DNA from: GCA-003244245 sp050699655 | Lineage (GTDB): Bacteria > Actinomycetota > Actinomycetes > Mycobacteriales > Pseudonocardiaceae | Assembly: GCA_050699655.1 (NCBI GenBank) | Contig: JBOHFJ010000033.1 | Span: 1 to 19,812 of the forward strand | Length of the DNA: 19,812 nucleotides | Reading direction: 5' to 3' | Shown: positions 6,306-14,261 of the stretch, piece by piece | Position numbering within the stretch: the stretch's first letter is position 1 | How the letters are laid out: each line of letters starts with the position of its first letter | Notes under the pieces: model-generated | The model's input: only the letters and a program-made list of their open reading frames with translations | Told to the model about the DNA's origin: nothing | The model's database searches: none | Made by a program: the position numbers and the translations under genes

Positions 6306-7432
6306 TCAACGGGACGCGCATGGCGGGCGTGGTCGCGTTGGTCAAGATCGCGCTGGGTGTTGGCGTGCTGTTGCTGCTCGCGATCACGGCGGACACCGTG
6401 CCGGCAGCACCGTGGGTGTGGGTTCTGTGTTGCCTGCTGGGGATGCTTGTGGGATACACGGTCGCCGCCGCCGGCACGCCGCCGCCCGCGCGGCACCCGG
6501 TGGTGCGCTCCTGGTATATCGGTGGTACCGCGGTGGGGCAAGGGTTCATCTGCTGGACCGCAAGTGCTTACCTCGGTGGCGCACTGAACCTGGGGCGCAC
6601 CACGGTCCTGCTGATGGCCTGTGGGTTATTGGTGGCCTGCACCTTCATGGCTTATCGTGGCTGGGGTAGCTCGGCCATCTTTCGGCAGGCCCGGCTCGGC
6701 GCCACGCTCGCGGTCGCCCTCGGATGGTTGTGTTGGCCGACGGCGCTGCACGCGAGCGCCGCGGTCCTGGGTCCAGGGCCAGGCACGGTTGGCGCGGTAT
6801 TCCTTGTGCTCATCTCCGCCGTGGGCTGGGAATCCACTCGCGAGGCGCTGTCCGCAGCCGGGTCCGGTGGCCCGGGATGGCGGACCGCCGGCCAGCTGGT
6901 GACCGCAGGCGTGGTCGTGCTCGTGTCGACCGCTGGGTTCACCGCGCTGCGGCTGACGCGGACCGAACCGATCGGTGGCGGCTCCCCACCGCTGCGGGTG
7001 GGCCTATCGGTGCTCCTGTTCGTTCTCGCCGGCTGTTACTGCATGACGAACGTGCGGTTCGCCGGTCGGCTGCTTGACCAGTCCCGGGCTGATCCTGAGC
7101 GTTCGTCCGAGCGGATGCGATCGGGCACCTGTTGGGTCGCTGGTGTCGCGGTGCTGGTGATGGTGCTCGCACTGCTCACCGGTAGCGGTACGTGGCAGCT
7201 GCTGCTCGGTCCTGGCTCGATGACGTGGGCGATCTTCCTGCTGTATAGCACTCGCGTGCTCTTGCAGCCGAAATCGCCTCTCTCGGCGCGCTGTACGGGC
7301 GCCGCCGCGCTCGTATTGCTGGCCTGCGTGGCCGCGCCCGTCTGGCCGGCGCTGTTGTTCCCCGTGCTGACCGGCGGCCTCGCCATTGTTCTTCCCAGGC
7401 GAAAGTGGAGCGTCGCCGATCGTGCCATCTAG
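6302..7432 (+). CDS. Polytopic membrane protein of unknown function
   Basis: 376 aa. The ATG at 6302 overlaps the TGA of the preceding gene (ATGA), so translational coupling decides this start over the longer frame from 6221. Most of the protein is hydrophobic, with roughly ten likely membrane segments. The first are about residues 8-29 and 38-57, others lie near 72-92 and 96-114, and the last two are near the C-terminus, which ends in a basic tail (PRRKW). There is no transporter signature I recognise (no MFS or ABC motif, no EamA-like repeat). Position inside the hydrazine operon suggests export of, or protection from, the product, or an integral-membrane enzyme, but nothing in the sequence proves any of these. 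Confidence 0.75.
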   Translation: MINGTRMAGVVALVKIALGVGVLLLLAITADTVPAAPWVWVLCCLLGMLVGYTVAAAGTPPPARHPVVRSWYIGGTAVGQGFICWTASAYLGGALNLGRTTVLLMACGLLVACTFMAYRGWGSSAIFRQARLGATLAVALGWLCWPTALHASAAVLGPGPGTVGAVFLVLISAVGWESTREALSAAGSGGPGWRTAGQLVTAGVVVLVSTAGFTALRLTRTEPIGGGSPPLRVGLSVLLFVLAGCYCMTNVRFAGRLLDQSRADPERSSERMRSGTCWVAGVAVLVMVLALLTGSGTWQLLLGPGSMTWAIFLLYSTRVLLQPKSPLSARCTGAAALVLLACVAAPVWPALLFPVLTGGLAIVLPRRKWSVADRAI

Positions 7433-7468
7433 GGTTGGCCCCAGGGCGATTGACAGAGCAAAAATCAG

Positions 7469-8548
7469 ATGCGAGGGATGGGTGAGTGGCATATGGGCGG
7501 CAACGACCTCGACGAGCTGCTGAGGTGTTGGGACGGCGAACTGTTGGCGGTGCGCCGTGAAGTCAGCAGCGACACAACAATGATCGTTTGTGTCCACTCA
7601 TTGGTAGCTGGCCGTTCCGGAGGAGGATGCCGAATGGCGGTTTACCCATCCGTGGTCGACGCGATACGTGACGGCCAGCGACTCTCGGCGGCCATGACCC
7701 TCAAGTTTGCGGTGAACGCCCTGCCGCTAGGTGGTGGCAAGTCGGTATTGGCGGTGCGCGAGCTGCTGACAGGGAAGAGACGGCGGGAGCTGCTGCACGC
7801 CTTTGGGTCATTCCTGGAGACGTTGGGTGGAATCTACGGGGCTGGGCCAGACATGAACACAAGCGACGAGGATATGGACATAATCGGTGAAGTGACCCCG
7901 TACGTCTACTGCCGGACCACATCCAGTGATGGGACGGGCGACACCGCCCTCGACACCACAATGGGCGTTTTCCACGGCATCGTCGCCACCGTGCGCCATG
8001 TTCTGGGTACCAGTCTGAACGGTTGTCGCGTCGTCGTCCAGGGGCTGGGCGGCGTAGGCGCACCGCTCGCCGAGCGACTGTTGGCGGCGGGCGCGAACGT
8101 ATGTGGCACCGACGTTTCGGCCGACAAACTCGCGGCTCTCGCTGAGCGTGGGGTCGTTCCCCTAGCTCCGCAGGACGCGCTGGATACAGAGTGCGATGTA
8201 CTCGTGCCCTGCGCGTTGGGCGGTGTGCTCAACGCAAAAACCATCCCGCGACTGCGCTGTCGAATTGTGGCTGGCGCGGCCAACAATCAGCTCGCCGAGC
8301 CTGCGGATGCGGAACGACTCCGCCAGCGCGGCATCGTGTACGCGCCCGATTTCGTGATCAATTCTGGTGGTGTTCTACACGGAATGGGCTTCGACGCGCT
8401 GGGGTGGTCACGGGCCGAGCTGGACCGGCGATTGGTCGCGATCGGGGACACTCTGATCAGGATCTATGCCGAGGCTGATCAGGCGAACTGCACAACCGAC
8501 GCTGCGGCCAAGCAGCTCGCCGAGGAGATGCGGGCACCATTGCCTTGA
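7469..8548 (+). CDS. Glu/Leu/Phe/Val-family amino-acid dehydrogenase
   Basis: Up to 359 aa. Possible ATG starts are 7469, 7478 and 7493; GGTGAG at 7481-7486 favours 7493, so the first eight residues are uncertain. Numbered from 7469, the protein has the leucine/valine/phenylalanine dehydrogenase pattern: K79 in AAMTLKFAV, K91 in LPLGGGKSV, GPDMNTSDEDMD near 126-137, the NAD-binding GLGGVG, and GAANNQL followed by PDFVINSGGVLHG near the C-terminus. These enzymes reversibly deaminate an L-amino acid to its 2-oxo acid with NAD. Length and motifs look complete. It is 36 bases after the membrane protein, so probably the last gene of the operon. It may supply or convert an amino-acid building block, or process the aminoadipate-semialdehyde by-product; the substrate cannot be read from the sequence. 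Confidence 0.88.
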   Translation: MRGMGEWHMGGNDLDELLRCWDGELLAVRREVSSDTTMIVCVHSLVAGRSGGGCRMAVYPSVVDAIRDGQRLSAAMTLKFAVNALPLGGGKSVLAVRELLTGKRRRELLHAFGSFLETLGGIYGAGPDMNTSDEDMDIIGEVTPYVYCRTTSSDGTGDTALDTTMGVFHGIVATVRHVLGTSLNGCRVVVQGLGGVGAPLAERLLAAGANVCGTDVSADKLAALAERGVVPLAPQDALDTECDVLVPCALGGVLNAKTIPRLRCRIVAGAANNQLAEPADAERLRQRGIVYAPDFVINSGGVLHGMGFDALGWSRAELDRRLVAIGDTLIRIYAEADQANCTTDAAAKQLAEEMRAPLP

Positions 8549-8575
8549 CGAGCTGACCGCCCCCCAGGCCGAGCG

Positions 8576-8596
8576 GCACCCATCGCGTGGGGGTGC
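8576..8596 (+). terminator. Possible hairpin after the hydrazine operon
   Basis: GCACCC (8576-8581) and GGGTGC (8591-8596) can pair around a nine-base loop, 27 bases after the dehydrogenase stop. There is no U-tract, as is common in actinomycetes, so this is only a possible factor-assisted or hairpin-only terminator. Confidence 0.3.
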
Positions 8597-8640
8597 GGGC
8601 AGGGTGGGTAGGCGGTGGGGGATCCGGCGATCTCCATAGG

Positions 8641-11439
8641 ATGACCTGCATGCTTCTAGGCCGGTCGGCAGAGCTCACGAAGCTCAATGACCTTCTGCTC
8701 GCCGCGAGGCAGGGACACAGCTCTGCCGTGGTGATCAGTGGTGAGGCGGGGATCGGGAAGTCCGCTCTCGCGCAGACGATGACGAGTACCGCGAGCGCCG
8801 CAGCCGACACCGCGGTGTTGCGCACTCGCGGCATCGAGGCTGAGTATGCCATCCCGTTCGCGGGCTTGGCCGACCTGCTGCGCCCTGTTCAGCACCTGCT
8901 CCCGCGGTTACCGGAACCGCAGGCCGCCGCGCTCGCGGACGCCCTGGCGCTGGGGCCACCGGTAGCGGGTGACCGGTTCGCGGTGGCGGCCGCGACGCTG
9001 AGCCTGCTCGCCGCGGCGGCCCAGGAGGGATCGTCCCAGAAGGGATCGTTACAGGGCGGATCCCTGCTCTGCGTTGTCGACGACGCGCACTGGCTCGATC
9101 CGTCCTCGGCCGAGGCCCTGGTCTTCGCGGCCCGCCGGATGCGGGCGGAGGGATCTGTCCTCGTGTTCACTGTCCGTGACGGCGAGCCCGGAGCTGACCG
9201 GTTCGATGTCCTGGAGCAGGTGCGCCTGGGGGGTCTGGACGCCGCGTCGGCCACCGCGTTGCTGGCCCGCGGTGCCGGGCGCTCGCTGCCAGCCCAGGTC
9301 GTCGAGCGGCTGGTGGCCGACACTGGCGGCAATCCGCTGGCGCTGCTGGAGCTGCCCGGTCAGCTCACCGAGGACCAGCTCAGCGGCCGGACCCCCATCC
9401 TGGAGCCCTTGCCGATCAGCGCGCTGCTGCGGGAAAGCTTCGTGCGCCGCGTCAGCGGGCTGCCGCCGGGTGCCCGCACCGCTCTGCTGCTGGTCGCGAC
9501 GAGTGACCTGGATGCCACCGACCTGGTGGAGCGGGCGCTGCAACAGGATGGTGGTTGCCTGGCCGATCTGGAAGCGGCCGAGGAAGCGGGGCTGGTCAGC
9601 ATCGCGAACGGCCGGCTGGCCTTCCGCCACCCCCTGATCCGCCCCGCGGTCTTCCACTCGGCCACGCCGGCGCAGCGCCGCGCGGCGCATCATCACTTGG
9701 CGCTCGCCTTGGACAGCGTGGCCACCGCCCAGGCCCAGGAGCGCCGGGCGTGGCATCTCGCGGCGGCGACGCTGAGCGCGGATGAGGCGGTGGCGACCGC
9801 GCTGGAGCGGGTGGGCACGGCCGCGAGCCGCAGATCGAGCCACGCCCTCGCCGCCCGCGCCTTCGAGCGGGCCGCTGGTCTGAGCCCGAACGGCACCGAG
9901 CGCGCCCGCCGGTTGCTCGCGGCGGCTTCCGCGGCGGTCCTGGCGGGTTCGGTGCAGGAGGCGATCCAGCTGCTGGAGCAGGTCCGCGCCTGGACCGAGG
10001 ACCCCGTCGAGGCCGCGGTCGCGGAGTGCGAGCAACACCGGTTGGCCGTGTGGAGCTTAACTCCCGAGGTGAGCCGCGCCCGGCTGTTCGCTTTCGCTGA
10101 GCGGATTGAAGAGCACTTCCCGGAGGTGGCGGCTCGGGCGTATCTGGCCTCGGCCCAGGCCAGCCTGGCCAACTATGGCGTCTCCGCGCCCACCCTGGAG
10201 ATCGAGCGGGCGGCTCGGCTGGCGGGCTCCGACGAGCATGTCGCGCTGCGCTGTGACATCCTCGGCGCGCTCGCCGCCGCCCAGGCCGGTGCGACGGATC
10301 GCGCCGCGGGGCTGCTGCGCGGGCGCGACGCTCAGCTCGCGGTGGAAGACACCTCCGACATCGACCAGCTCGTCACCGCCAGCGCGACGTGCTACCTGGC
10401 GCTGGGGCGGACCGCCGAGGCCCGGCCATTGCTCACCCGCGCCGTGGACGCCAACCGTCGGGCGAATGCGCCCGGGCTGCTCACGCACCAGCTGCCCTGG
10501 ATGGCCCTACTGGAGTGGATGGATGGTGACTGGACCTCCGCGCTCGCCCTCGCCCACGAGGCGGTCGAGCTTGCCGCGCAGACCGGTTGGCTGGCCCAGA
10601 TACCCAACAGCGTGAGTGTGCTGGCCAGGGTCGAAGCGGGGTTCGGGATGGCCAGCTGCCGCGAGCACGCCGCCCAGGCCATCGCCGCCGCGCGATCCGG
10701 CGGCCACGCCGGCACCCCGGTGCACGCACTGATCGCCCTGGGGCTGCTGGAGCTCGGCCTGGACCGTCCGCACGACGCGGCCGACGCGCTGCGGGACGCC
10801 TGGGACGCGGCCTCGCGGGCGGCGCCGAACCTGCAACTGCAGATCCTGCCCGATCTCGTGGAGGCCTACGTCGGGGCCGGCCGGCTCGAGCAGGCAACCG
10901 AGAAGCTCGCGCAGCTCGACGAGCTGGCCGCGCGCGCCGGGCACATGTGGGCGTGGGCCACCGCCGCCCGCTGCCACGGGCTGCTGGAGCGCCGAGACTT
11001 CGCGGAATGTTTCGAACAGGCTCTGTGCCTGCACACTGAGAGCACGCTGCCCTTCAACCGCGCCAGAACTCATCTCGCCTACGGCATCCGCCTGCACCGC
11101 AGCCGCAACAGAGCTGACGCGCGAGTCCAGCTGCGCCACGCACTGGAGCTGTTCGAGCGCCTCGGCGCCGCACCCTGGGTGGAACGATCCCGCGACAAGC
11201 TGGTGTCCAGTGGCGGGTCAGCACCCGCCACTGGCGACATCATCGAGCTGCGGCTCACCCCGCAGGAGCTCAACGTCTCCCTCGCGGTCCAGCGCGGCCT
11301 CACCAACGCGGGCGCGGCGGGCGAGCTGTTCCTCAGCGTCAAGACAATCGAATATCACCTCAGCAACATCTACCGCAAACTCGGGATCAGCCGCCGGACA
11401 CAGCTGATCCGCGTCCTGAGCAAGCGCCGCCCGACCTAG
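8641..11439 (+). CDS. LAL-type LuxR family regulator with AAA ATPase domain
   Basis: 932 aa from the ATG at 8641; another ATG at 8650 is equally plausible, and the frame upstream to 8587 is G-rich and unlikely. Residues 7-12 (GRSAEL) open the domain, the Walker A motif is GEAGIGKS (34-41), and a Walker B-like LLCVVDDAHWLD lies near residues 140-151. A long alpha-helical, TPR-like middle follows. The C-terminus is a LuxR helix-turn-helix (LTPQELNVSLAV, then VKTIEYHLSNIYRKLGI). Size and order match large ATP-binding LuxR (MalT/LAL) transcriptional activators. These often control secondary metabolism, and this one starts just downstream of the hydrazine operon on the same strand. Its GC-rich Ala/Leu-rich coding style resembles the downstream genes more, so cluster membership is uncertain. 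Confidence 0.93.
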   Translation: MTCMLLGRSAELTKLNDLLLAARQGHSSAVVISGEAGIGKSALAQTMTSTASAAADTAVLRTRGIEAEYAIPFAGLADLLRPVQHLLPRLPEPQAAALADALALGPPVAGDRFAVAAATLSLLAAAAQEGSSQKGSLQGGSLLCVVDDAHWLDPSSAEALVFAARRMRAEGSVLVFTVRDGEPGADRFDVLEQVRLGGLDAASATALLARGAGRSLPAQVVERLVADTGGNPLALLELPGQLTEDQLSGRTPILEPLPISALLRESFVRRVSGLPPGARTALLLVATSDLDATDLVERALQQDGGCLADLEAAEEAGLVSIANGRLAFRHPLIRPAVFHSATPAQRRAAHHHLALALDSVATAQAQERRAWHLAAATLSADEAVATALERVGTAASRRSSHALAARAFERAAGLSPNGTERARRLLAAASAAVLAGSVQEAIQLLEQVRAWTEDPVEAAVAECEQHRLAVWSLTPEVSRARLFAFAERIEEHFPEVAARAYLASAQASLANYGVSAPTLEIERAARLAGSDEHVALRCDILGALAAAQAGATDRAAGLLRGRDAQLAVEDTSDIDQLVTASATCYLALGRTAEARPLLTRAVDANRRANAPGLLTHQLPWMALLEWMDGDWTSALALAHEAVELAAQTGWLAQIPNSVSVLARVEAGFGMASCREHAAQAIAAARSGGHAGTPVHALIALGLLELGLDRPHDAADALRDAWDAASRAAPNLQLQILPDLVEAYVGAGRLEQATEKLAQLDELAARAGHMWAWATAARCHGLLERRDFAECFEQALCLHTESTLPFNRARTHLAYGIRLHRSRNRADARVQLRHALELFERLGAAPWVERSRDKLVSSGGSAPATGDIIELRLTPQELNVSLAVQRGLTNAGAAGELFLSVKTIEYHLSNIYRKLGISRRTQLIRVLSKRRPT

Positions 11440-12020
11440 TCGCCGCTCCAACCGAAACCACGCTGTTCCAGCGTGTCGCGCAGCTCCCGCAACACCCGCA
11501 GGCGGGTCGGCCCGATGCTGCCCTGGGGCATCCCAGTGGCGTGGGACACCTCGGCGTAACTGCGCTCGGGCTGGTAGAACAGCAGCTGGATCAGCGCTCG
11601 GCGGCGCCCGGTGAGCGCTCCCACGGCGGTGTCCACCGCTCGGTGCGCCTCCCGGGTGACGACCGCGGCGTCCGGTCCTTCGTCCGTTGCGACCAGCCGC
11701 TTGCCGGCAAGGTCATCAGGTATCTCTCGGTTTCGGCGCCGGAGTAGTGCGAGGCACTCGCGGCTGGCTGTCGTCGTCAACCAGCCCCCCAAGCACTCCG
11801 GGTCTCTGAGGGTGTCGATCCGTTCCAGCACCCGCAGCCAGGTGTTCTGCACGGCGTCCTCAGCGTCGGCCGGCTGCAGCCGGAACGAGGCCACGGTGGA
11901 CCGCACCAGGCGGCCGTACCGGTTCATCAGTTCTTCCCAGGCCAAGGGTTTTTTGTCCTCAGCCGCCCGCAACAGGGCGGTGGTGCTTTCCCGGATTTGG
12001 GTACTCGCTGGTGCTGGCAT
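11436..12020 (-). CDS. ECF-type RNA polymerase sigma factor
   Basis: 194 aa from the ATG at 12020, with AAGGAG eight bases upstream on the minus strand. Residues about 28-100 are sigma region 2 (WEELMNRYGRLVRSTV, then DAEDAVQNTWLRVLERI and GWLTTTASRECL). Region 4 is near residues 138-185 (RRALIQLLFYQPERSYAEVSHATGMP in part, then GSIGPTRLRVLRELR). No anti-sigma factor is adjacent. The gene converges on the LuxR regulator so tightly that both stop codons lie in one CTAG at 11436-11439. It is 83 bases downstream of the SRPBCC gene on the same strand and could be co-transcribed with it or have its own promoter. Confidence 0.92.
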   Translation of the reverse strand: MPAPASTQIRESTTALLRAAEDKKPLAWEELMNRYGRLVRSTVASFRLQPADAEDAVQNTWLRVLERIDTLRDPECLGGWLTTTASRECLALLRRRNREIPDDLAGKRLVATDEGPDAAVVTREAHRAVDTAVGALTGRRRALIQLLFYQPERSYAEVSHATGMPQGSIGPTRLRVLRELRDTLEQRGFGWSGD

Positions 12021-12103
12021 CGAGTCGCTCCTTCATCTCGCCTCGATGCCGACGCTAGGGAAATCCCGCCCGAGCAAGATCCGAGCAAACCCTGGTGCAC
12101 ACC

Positions 12104-12694
12104 CTAGGGTTCTTGGACAGCCACCCTGGCGCCAGCCGGTCGGGACGGGTCGCTCGCCTGGCGTGCTAGCTGGTGCAGCCAGTAGTTGTGCGCGAGCCAG
12201 AGCAGCGGCTGAATGACCGGGTACAGCAGGCTGGGCACGACGCCCCGGTTGGTCTCCTCGGTGACGACCCGAGTGCCCTGCTCGTGCGGTTCGAGCAACC
12301 AGATGTGGTATCCGTGCGCTCCGCGACTCCACCAACGCCAGTGCCAGCGCCAGCCGATCAGCAGTGGGCGTTTGCAGGGGTCCACCAAACTGGTCAGCGG
12401 CATGCCGAAGGTGACCCACCGGAAGACGCTGCCGCTGCGCAGGTCGTGCTGCTGTGGGTCCGCCAGCTCGACGAACCACGCGTTGGCGTAGAACGCTGAC
12501 CAGCCCTGGGCGGCCACCAGCAGGTTCCACACCCGTTCCGGGGGTGCCGGGATGATGCGCTCGTTATGGGCGAACACCCGCGCGCCCTGCGGCTGTTCGC
12601 CACTGGGCCACTGGTCGAACTCTGAAACCGGGCTCCCGGCCCCACGAGCCTGGAAGCTGAGACTGCTCGCCACGGTGGTCCTCCCGACACTCAT
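12104..12694 (-). CDS. SRPBCC (START/polyketide-cyclase-like) protein
   Basis: 196 aa. The ATG at 12694 overlaps the TGA of the upstream patatin gene (TGATG on the minus strand), which settles this start over an upstream in-frame GTG at 12706. After a ~40-residue N-terminal tail the protein reads NERIIPAPPERVWNLLVA, then SGSVFRWVTFGMPLTSLV, GTRVVTEETNRGVV and a long C-terminal helix. This is the order of a SRPBCC helix-grip domain that binds a hydrophobic ligand. A Trp-rich segment (WRWHWRWW) lies in a central strand. The tight coupling to a lipid acyl hydrolase suggests a shared lipid-related role, but no ligand can be assigned. Confidence 0.85.
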   Translation of the reverse strand: MSVGRTTVASSLSFQARGAGSPVSEFDQWPSGEQPQGARVFAHNERIIPAPPERVWNLLVAAQGWSAFYANAWFVELADPQQHDLRSGSVFRWVTFGMPLTSLVDPCKRPLLIGWRWHWRWWSRGAHGYHIWLLEPHEQGTRVVTEETNRGVVPSLLYPVIQPLLWLAHNYWLHQLARQASDPSRPAGARVAVQEP

Positions 12695-13698
12695 CACGCG
12701 GCCCACTGGCGCACGTCGTCAGAGTGAGGGAGTACGCGGCTGTCCTCGTTGATACCTCGAGTGTGAGAGCCGCCTCCCGCACAGACGTCCAGACCGCGTT
12801 CCTGGCACCACTGCCTGCCCCGCCGCACCCCCAGATCCACCGCGGCCGCCAGGCTGCGACGCGTGAAGACCAGCAGGTAGTGCAGCGGCACTTCCTGGAC
12901 CAGCGGGACGACCCGGACTGGGTGCGGGTACAGCGCGGGTGAGCCCTGCGCGTGCGCCCGGTTGCTGTGCGCAATCCGGTCCAGACTACGTTGTAGCGCT
13001 CCATTGGCGCATGCCTCGATCACCTGGAAGTACTCGGCTACCGGACCGTTGCGCCAGCGCCCGGCGGTGCTGACGGTCCAGATGACCCACAGCTCGTTGG
13101 CGCCGGCCGCAATGGCGGCCTCAAGGTTGGCATCGGTGTTGAACACTCCGTCGATGAATGTTCTGCCCCGGGTGGTCACCGGTGGGTACCAACCTGGCAG
13201 GGAGGTCGCGGCGACCAGCATGTCCTCGCTCATCTGTGCCGGCGGCAGGGTGAGCAGCCGCTGCCCGGAGACGTCGAAGACGTTGAACGTGGCTGACCGG
13301 GTGGACGCTTGGATCCGCTGCCAGTCAAGCCCCCAGGTGTCACGCAACACCCGGGTCCGGAACCTGCGCATCGCGAGCAGTGACTCGCCGCGCAGCCAGC
13401 CACGACAGTTCAGCTCCAGAGCGGCGTGGATCGGCGAGGTGCGCCGCCAGTTCTCCGCGATCCGGTGGCCGCTCATCCCCTGGCACCACATCGCGAGCTG
13501 GAACACTCCCCCGCTGGCGCCGTCGGCATGCATGAACTCCAGCGGTTTGCCACCCTCGCGGGCCTCGTCCAACCAGACCTGGAGAACGCCGGCCTGGAAC
13601 GCCACCTTCAGGCCGCCCCCGGCCAACATAAGGGCGCGGCGCGGTGAACCTGCCAGCTCGGGTGCTAATGGGCCACCGGTATAGGTACCCTCGAACAT
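12694..13698 (-). CDS. Patatin-like phospholipase/acyl hydrolase
   Basis: 334 aa from the ATG at 13698, with GGAGAGGAG about seven bases upstream on the minus strand. The catalytic elements of patatins are all present: oxyanion loop AGGGLKVAFQAGVL (residues 26-39), nucleophile elbow GASGG with S62, and the catalytic Asp in FIDGVF (D183). No signal peptide or membrane anchor is visible, so it is probably cytosolic or peripherally membrane-bound. Patatins hydrolyse acyl esters of lipids using the Ser-Asp dyad. It overlaps the SRPBCC gene by one base and lies 83 bases after the 140-aa gene upstream. Confidence 0.92.
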   Translation of the reverse strand: MFEGTYTGGPLAPELAGSPRRALMLAGGGLKVAFQAGVLQVWLDEAREGGKPLEFMHADGASGGVFQLAMWCQGMSGHRIAENWRRTSPIHAALELNCRGWLRGESLLAMRRFRTRVLRDTWGLDWQRIQASTRSATFNVFDVSGQRLLTLPPAQMSEDMLVAATSLPGWYPPVTTRGRTFIDGVFNTDANLEAAIAAGANELWVIWTVSTAGRWRNGPVAEYFQVIEACANGALQRSLDRIAHSNRAHAQGSPALYPHPVRVVPLVQEVPLHYLLVFTRRSLAAAVDLGVRRGRQWCQERGLDVCAGGGSHTRGINEDSRVLPHSDDVRQWAA

Positions 13699-13781
13699 TA
13701 CCGGCTCCTCTCCACGATGTTATGGAGTAGGCCGTCGTCCGCGCTGATACCTCACCAGGCCATGAGTACGCTTTCGGTGCG

Positions 13782-14204
13782 TCAACCGTGGAGCAGCCGC
13801 TCCAGGGCCGCTCGAGCCGCCGTGTCCCGAGCGGCGGCGGAAGCGATGTCCTGCGCCAGCGCGTGCAGCCATTCGTCCACGCCAATGCCGCGCCGGCTGA
13901 TCACCACCCCGCGCACCACCTGCTGCAGCTCCGCTTCGACCCCGCCGCCCCGGCCTTCGCGCAACTCGAGATCGCGGTTGTCCCCGTGCACCACGAGGCG
14001 GACGGCGCGGCCCGGGCGGCGCGCCAAGCGGTCCCCGGCGGTGCGCTGGTAGCCGATCTCCACCATGCCCGCCGGCAGCGCCTGGGCCAGCGCGCCGCTG
14101 AGCACCCGGGCGTAGGACGCGACCTCGTCGCGGTCGGCTCGCAGCATCGCCGCCAGGAGCTGCACGTCGCCCAGCGGGCCCAGGTCGCTGGGTTCAAGTG
14201 TCAT
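13782..14204 (-). CDS. Hypothetical protein, 140 aa
   Basis: Starts at ATG 14204 with GGAG six bases upstream on the minus strand and ends with TGA at 13782-13784. The protein is soluble and alternates helical Ala/Leu/Arg-rich segments with a short strand-like middle (AVRLVVHGDNRDLELRE). I recognise no family. It lies 54 bases after one YbjQ-type gene and 83 bases before the patatin gene, all in one direction, so it is probably part of the same transcript. A very long open frame on the opposite strand (13788-15956) is judged to be a GC-rich shadow because the minus-strand genes have clear families and ribosome binding sites. Confidence 0.7.
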   Translation of the reverse strand: MTLEPSDLGPLGDVQLLAAMLRADRDEVASYARVLSGALAQALPAGMVEIGYQRTAGDRLARRPGRAVRLVVHGDNRDLELREGRGGGVEAELQQVVRGVVISRRGIGVDEWLHALAQDIASAAARDTAARAALERLLHG

Positions 14205-14227
14205 GAGGGCTCCAGCGTCATGCGGGC

Positions 14228-14261
14228 CGCCCGGCCATGCGCCCGGCCATGCGCCCGGTCA
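14228..14261. repeat. 12-bp tandem repeat between two minus-strand genes
   Basis: CGCCCGGCCATG is repeated at 14228-14239 and 14240-14251 and followed by a partial third copy CGCCCGGTCA at 14252-14261, which contains the stop codon of the 14259-15116 gene. It fills most of the 54-base gap. This is probably replication slippage; a regulatory role is not evident. Confidence 0.6.

Noticed and set aside
9049..10038. 329-codon minus-strand frame inside the LuxR regulator
   Set aside because: The plus strand carries Walker A/B and a LuxR domain in one continuous frame; the antisense frame is Arg/Gln/Gly-rich shadow.
12088..12111. AACCCT...AGGGTT hairpin as a terminator after the SRPBCC gene
   Set aside because: Only six base pairs around a twelve-base loop that overlap the stop codon, with no U-tract; too weak to call.
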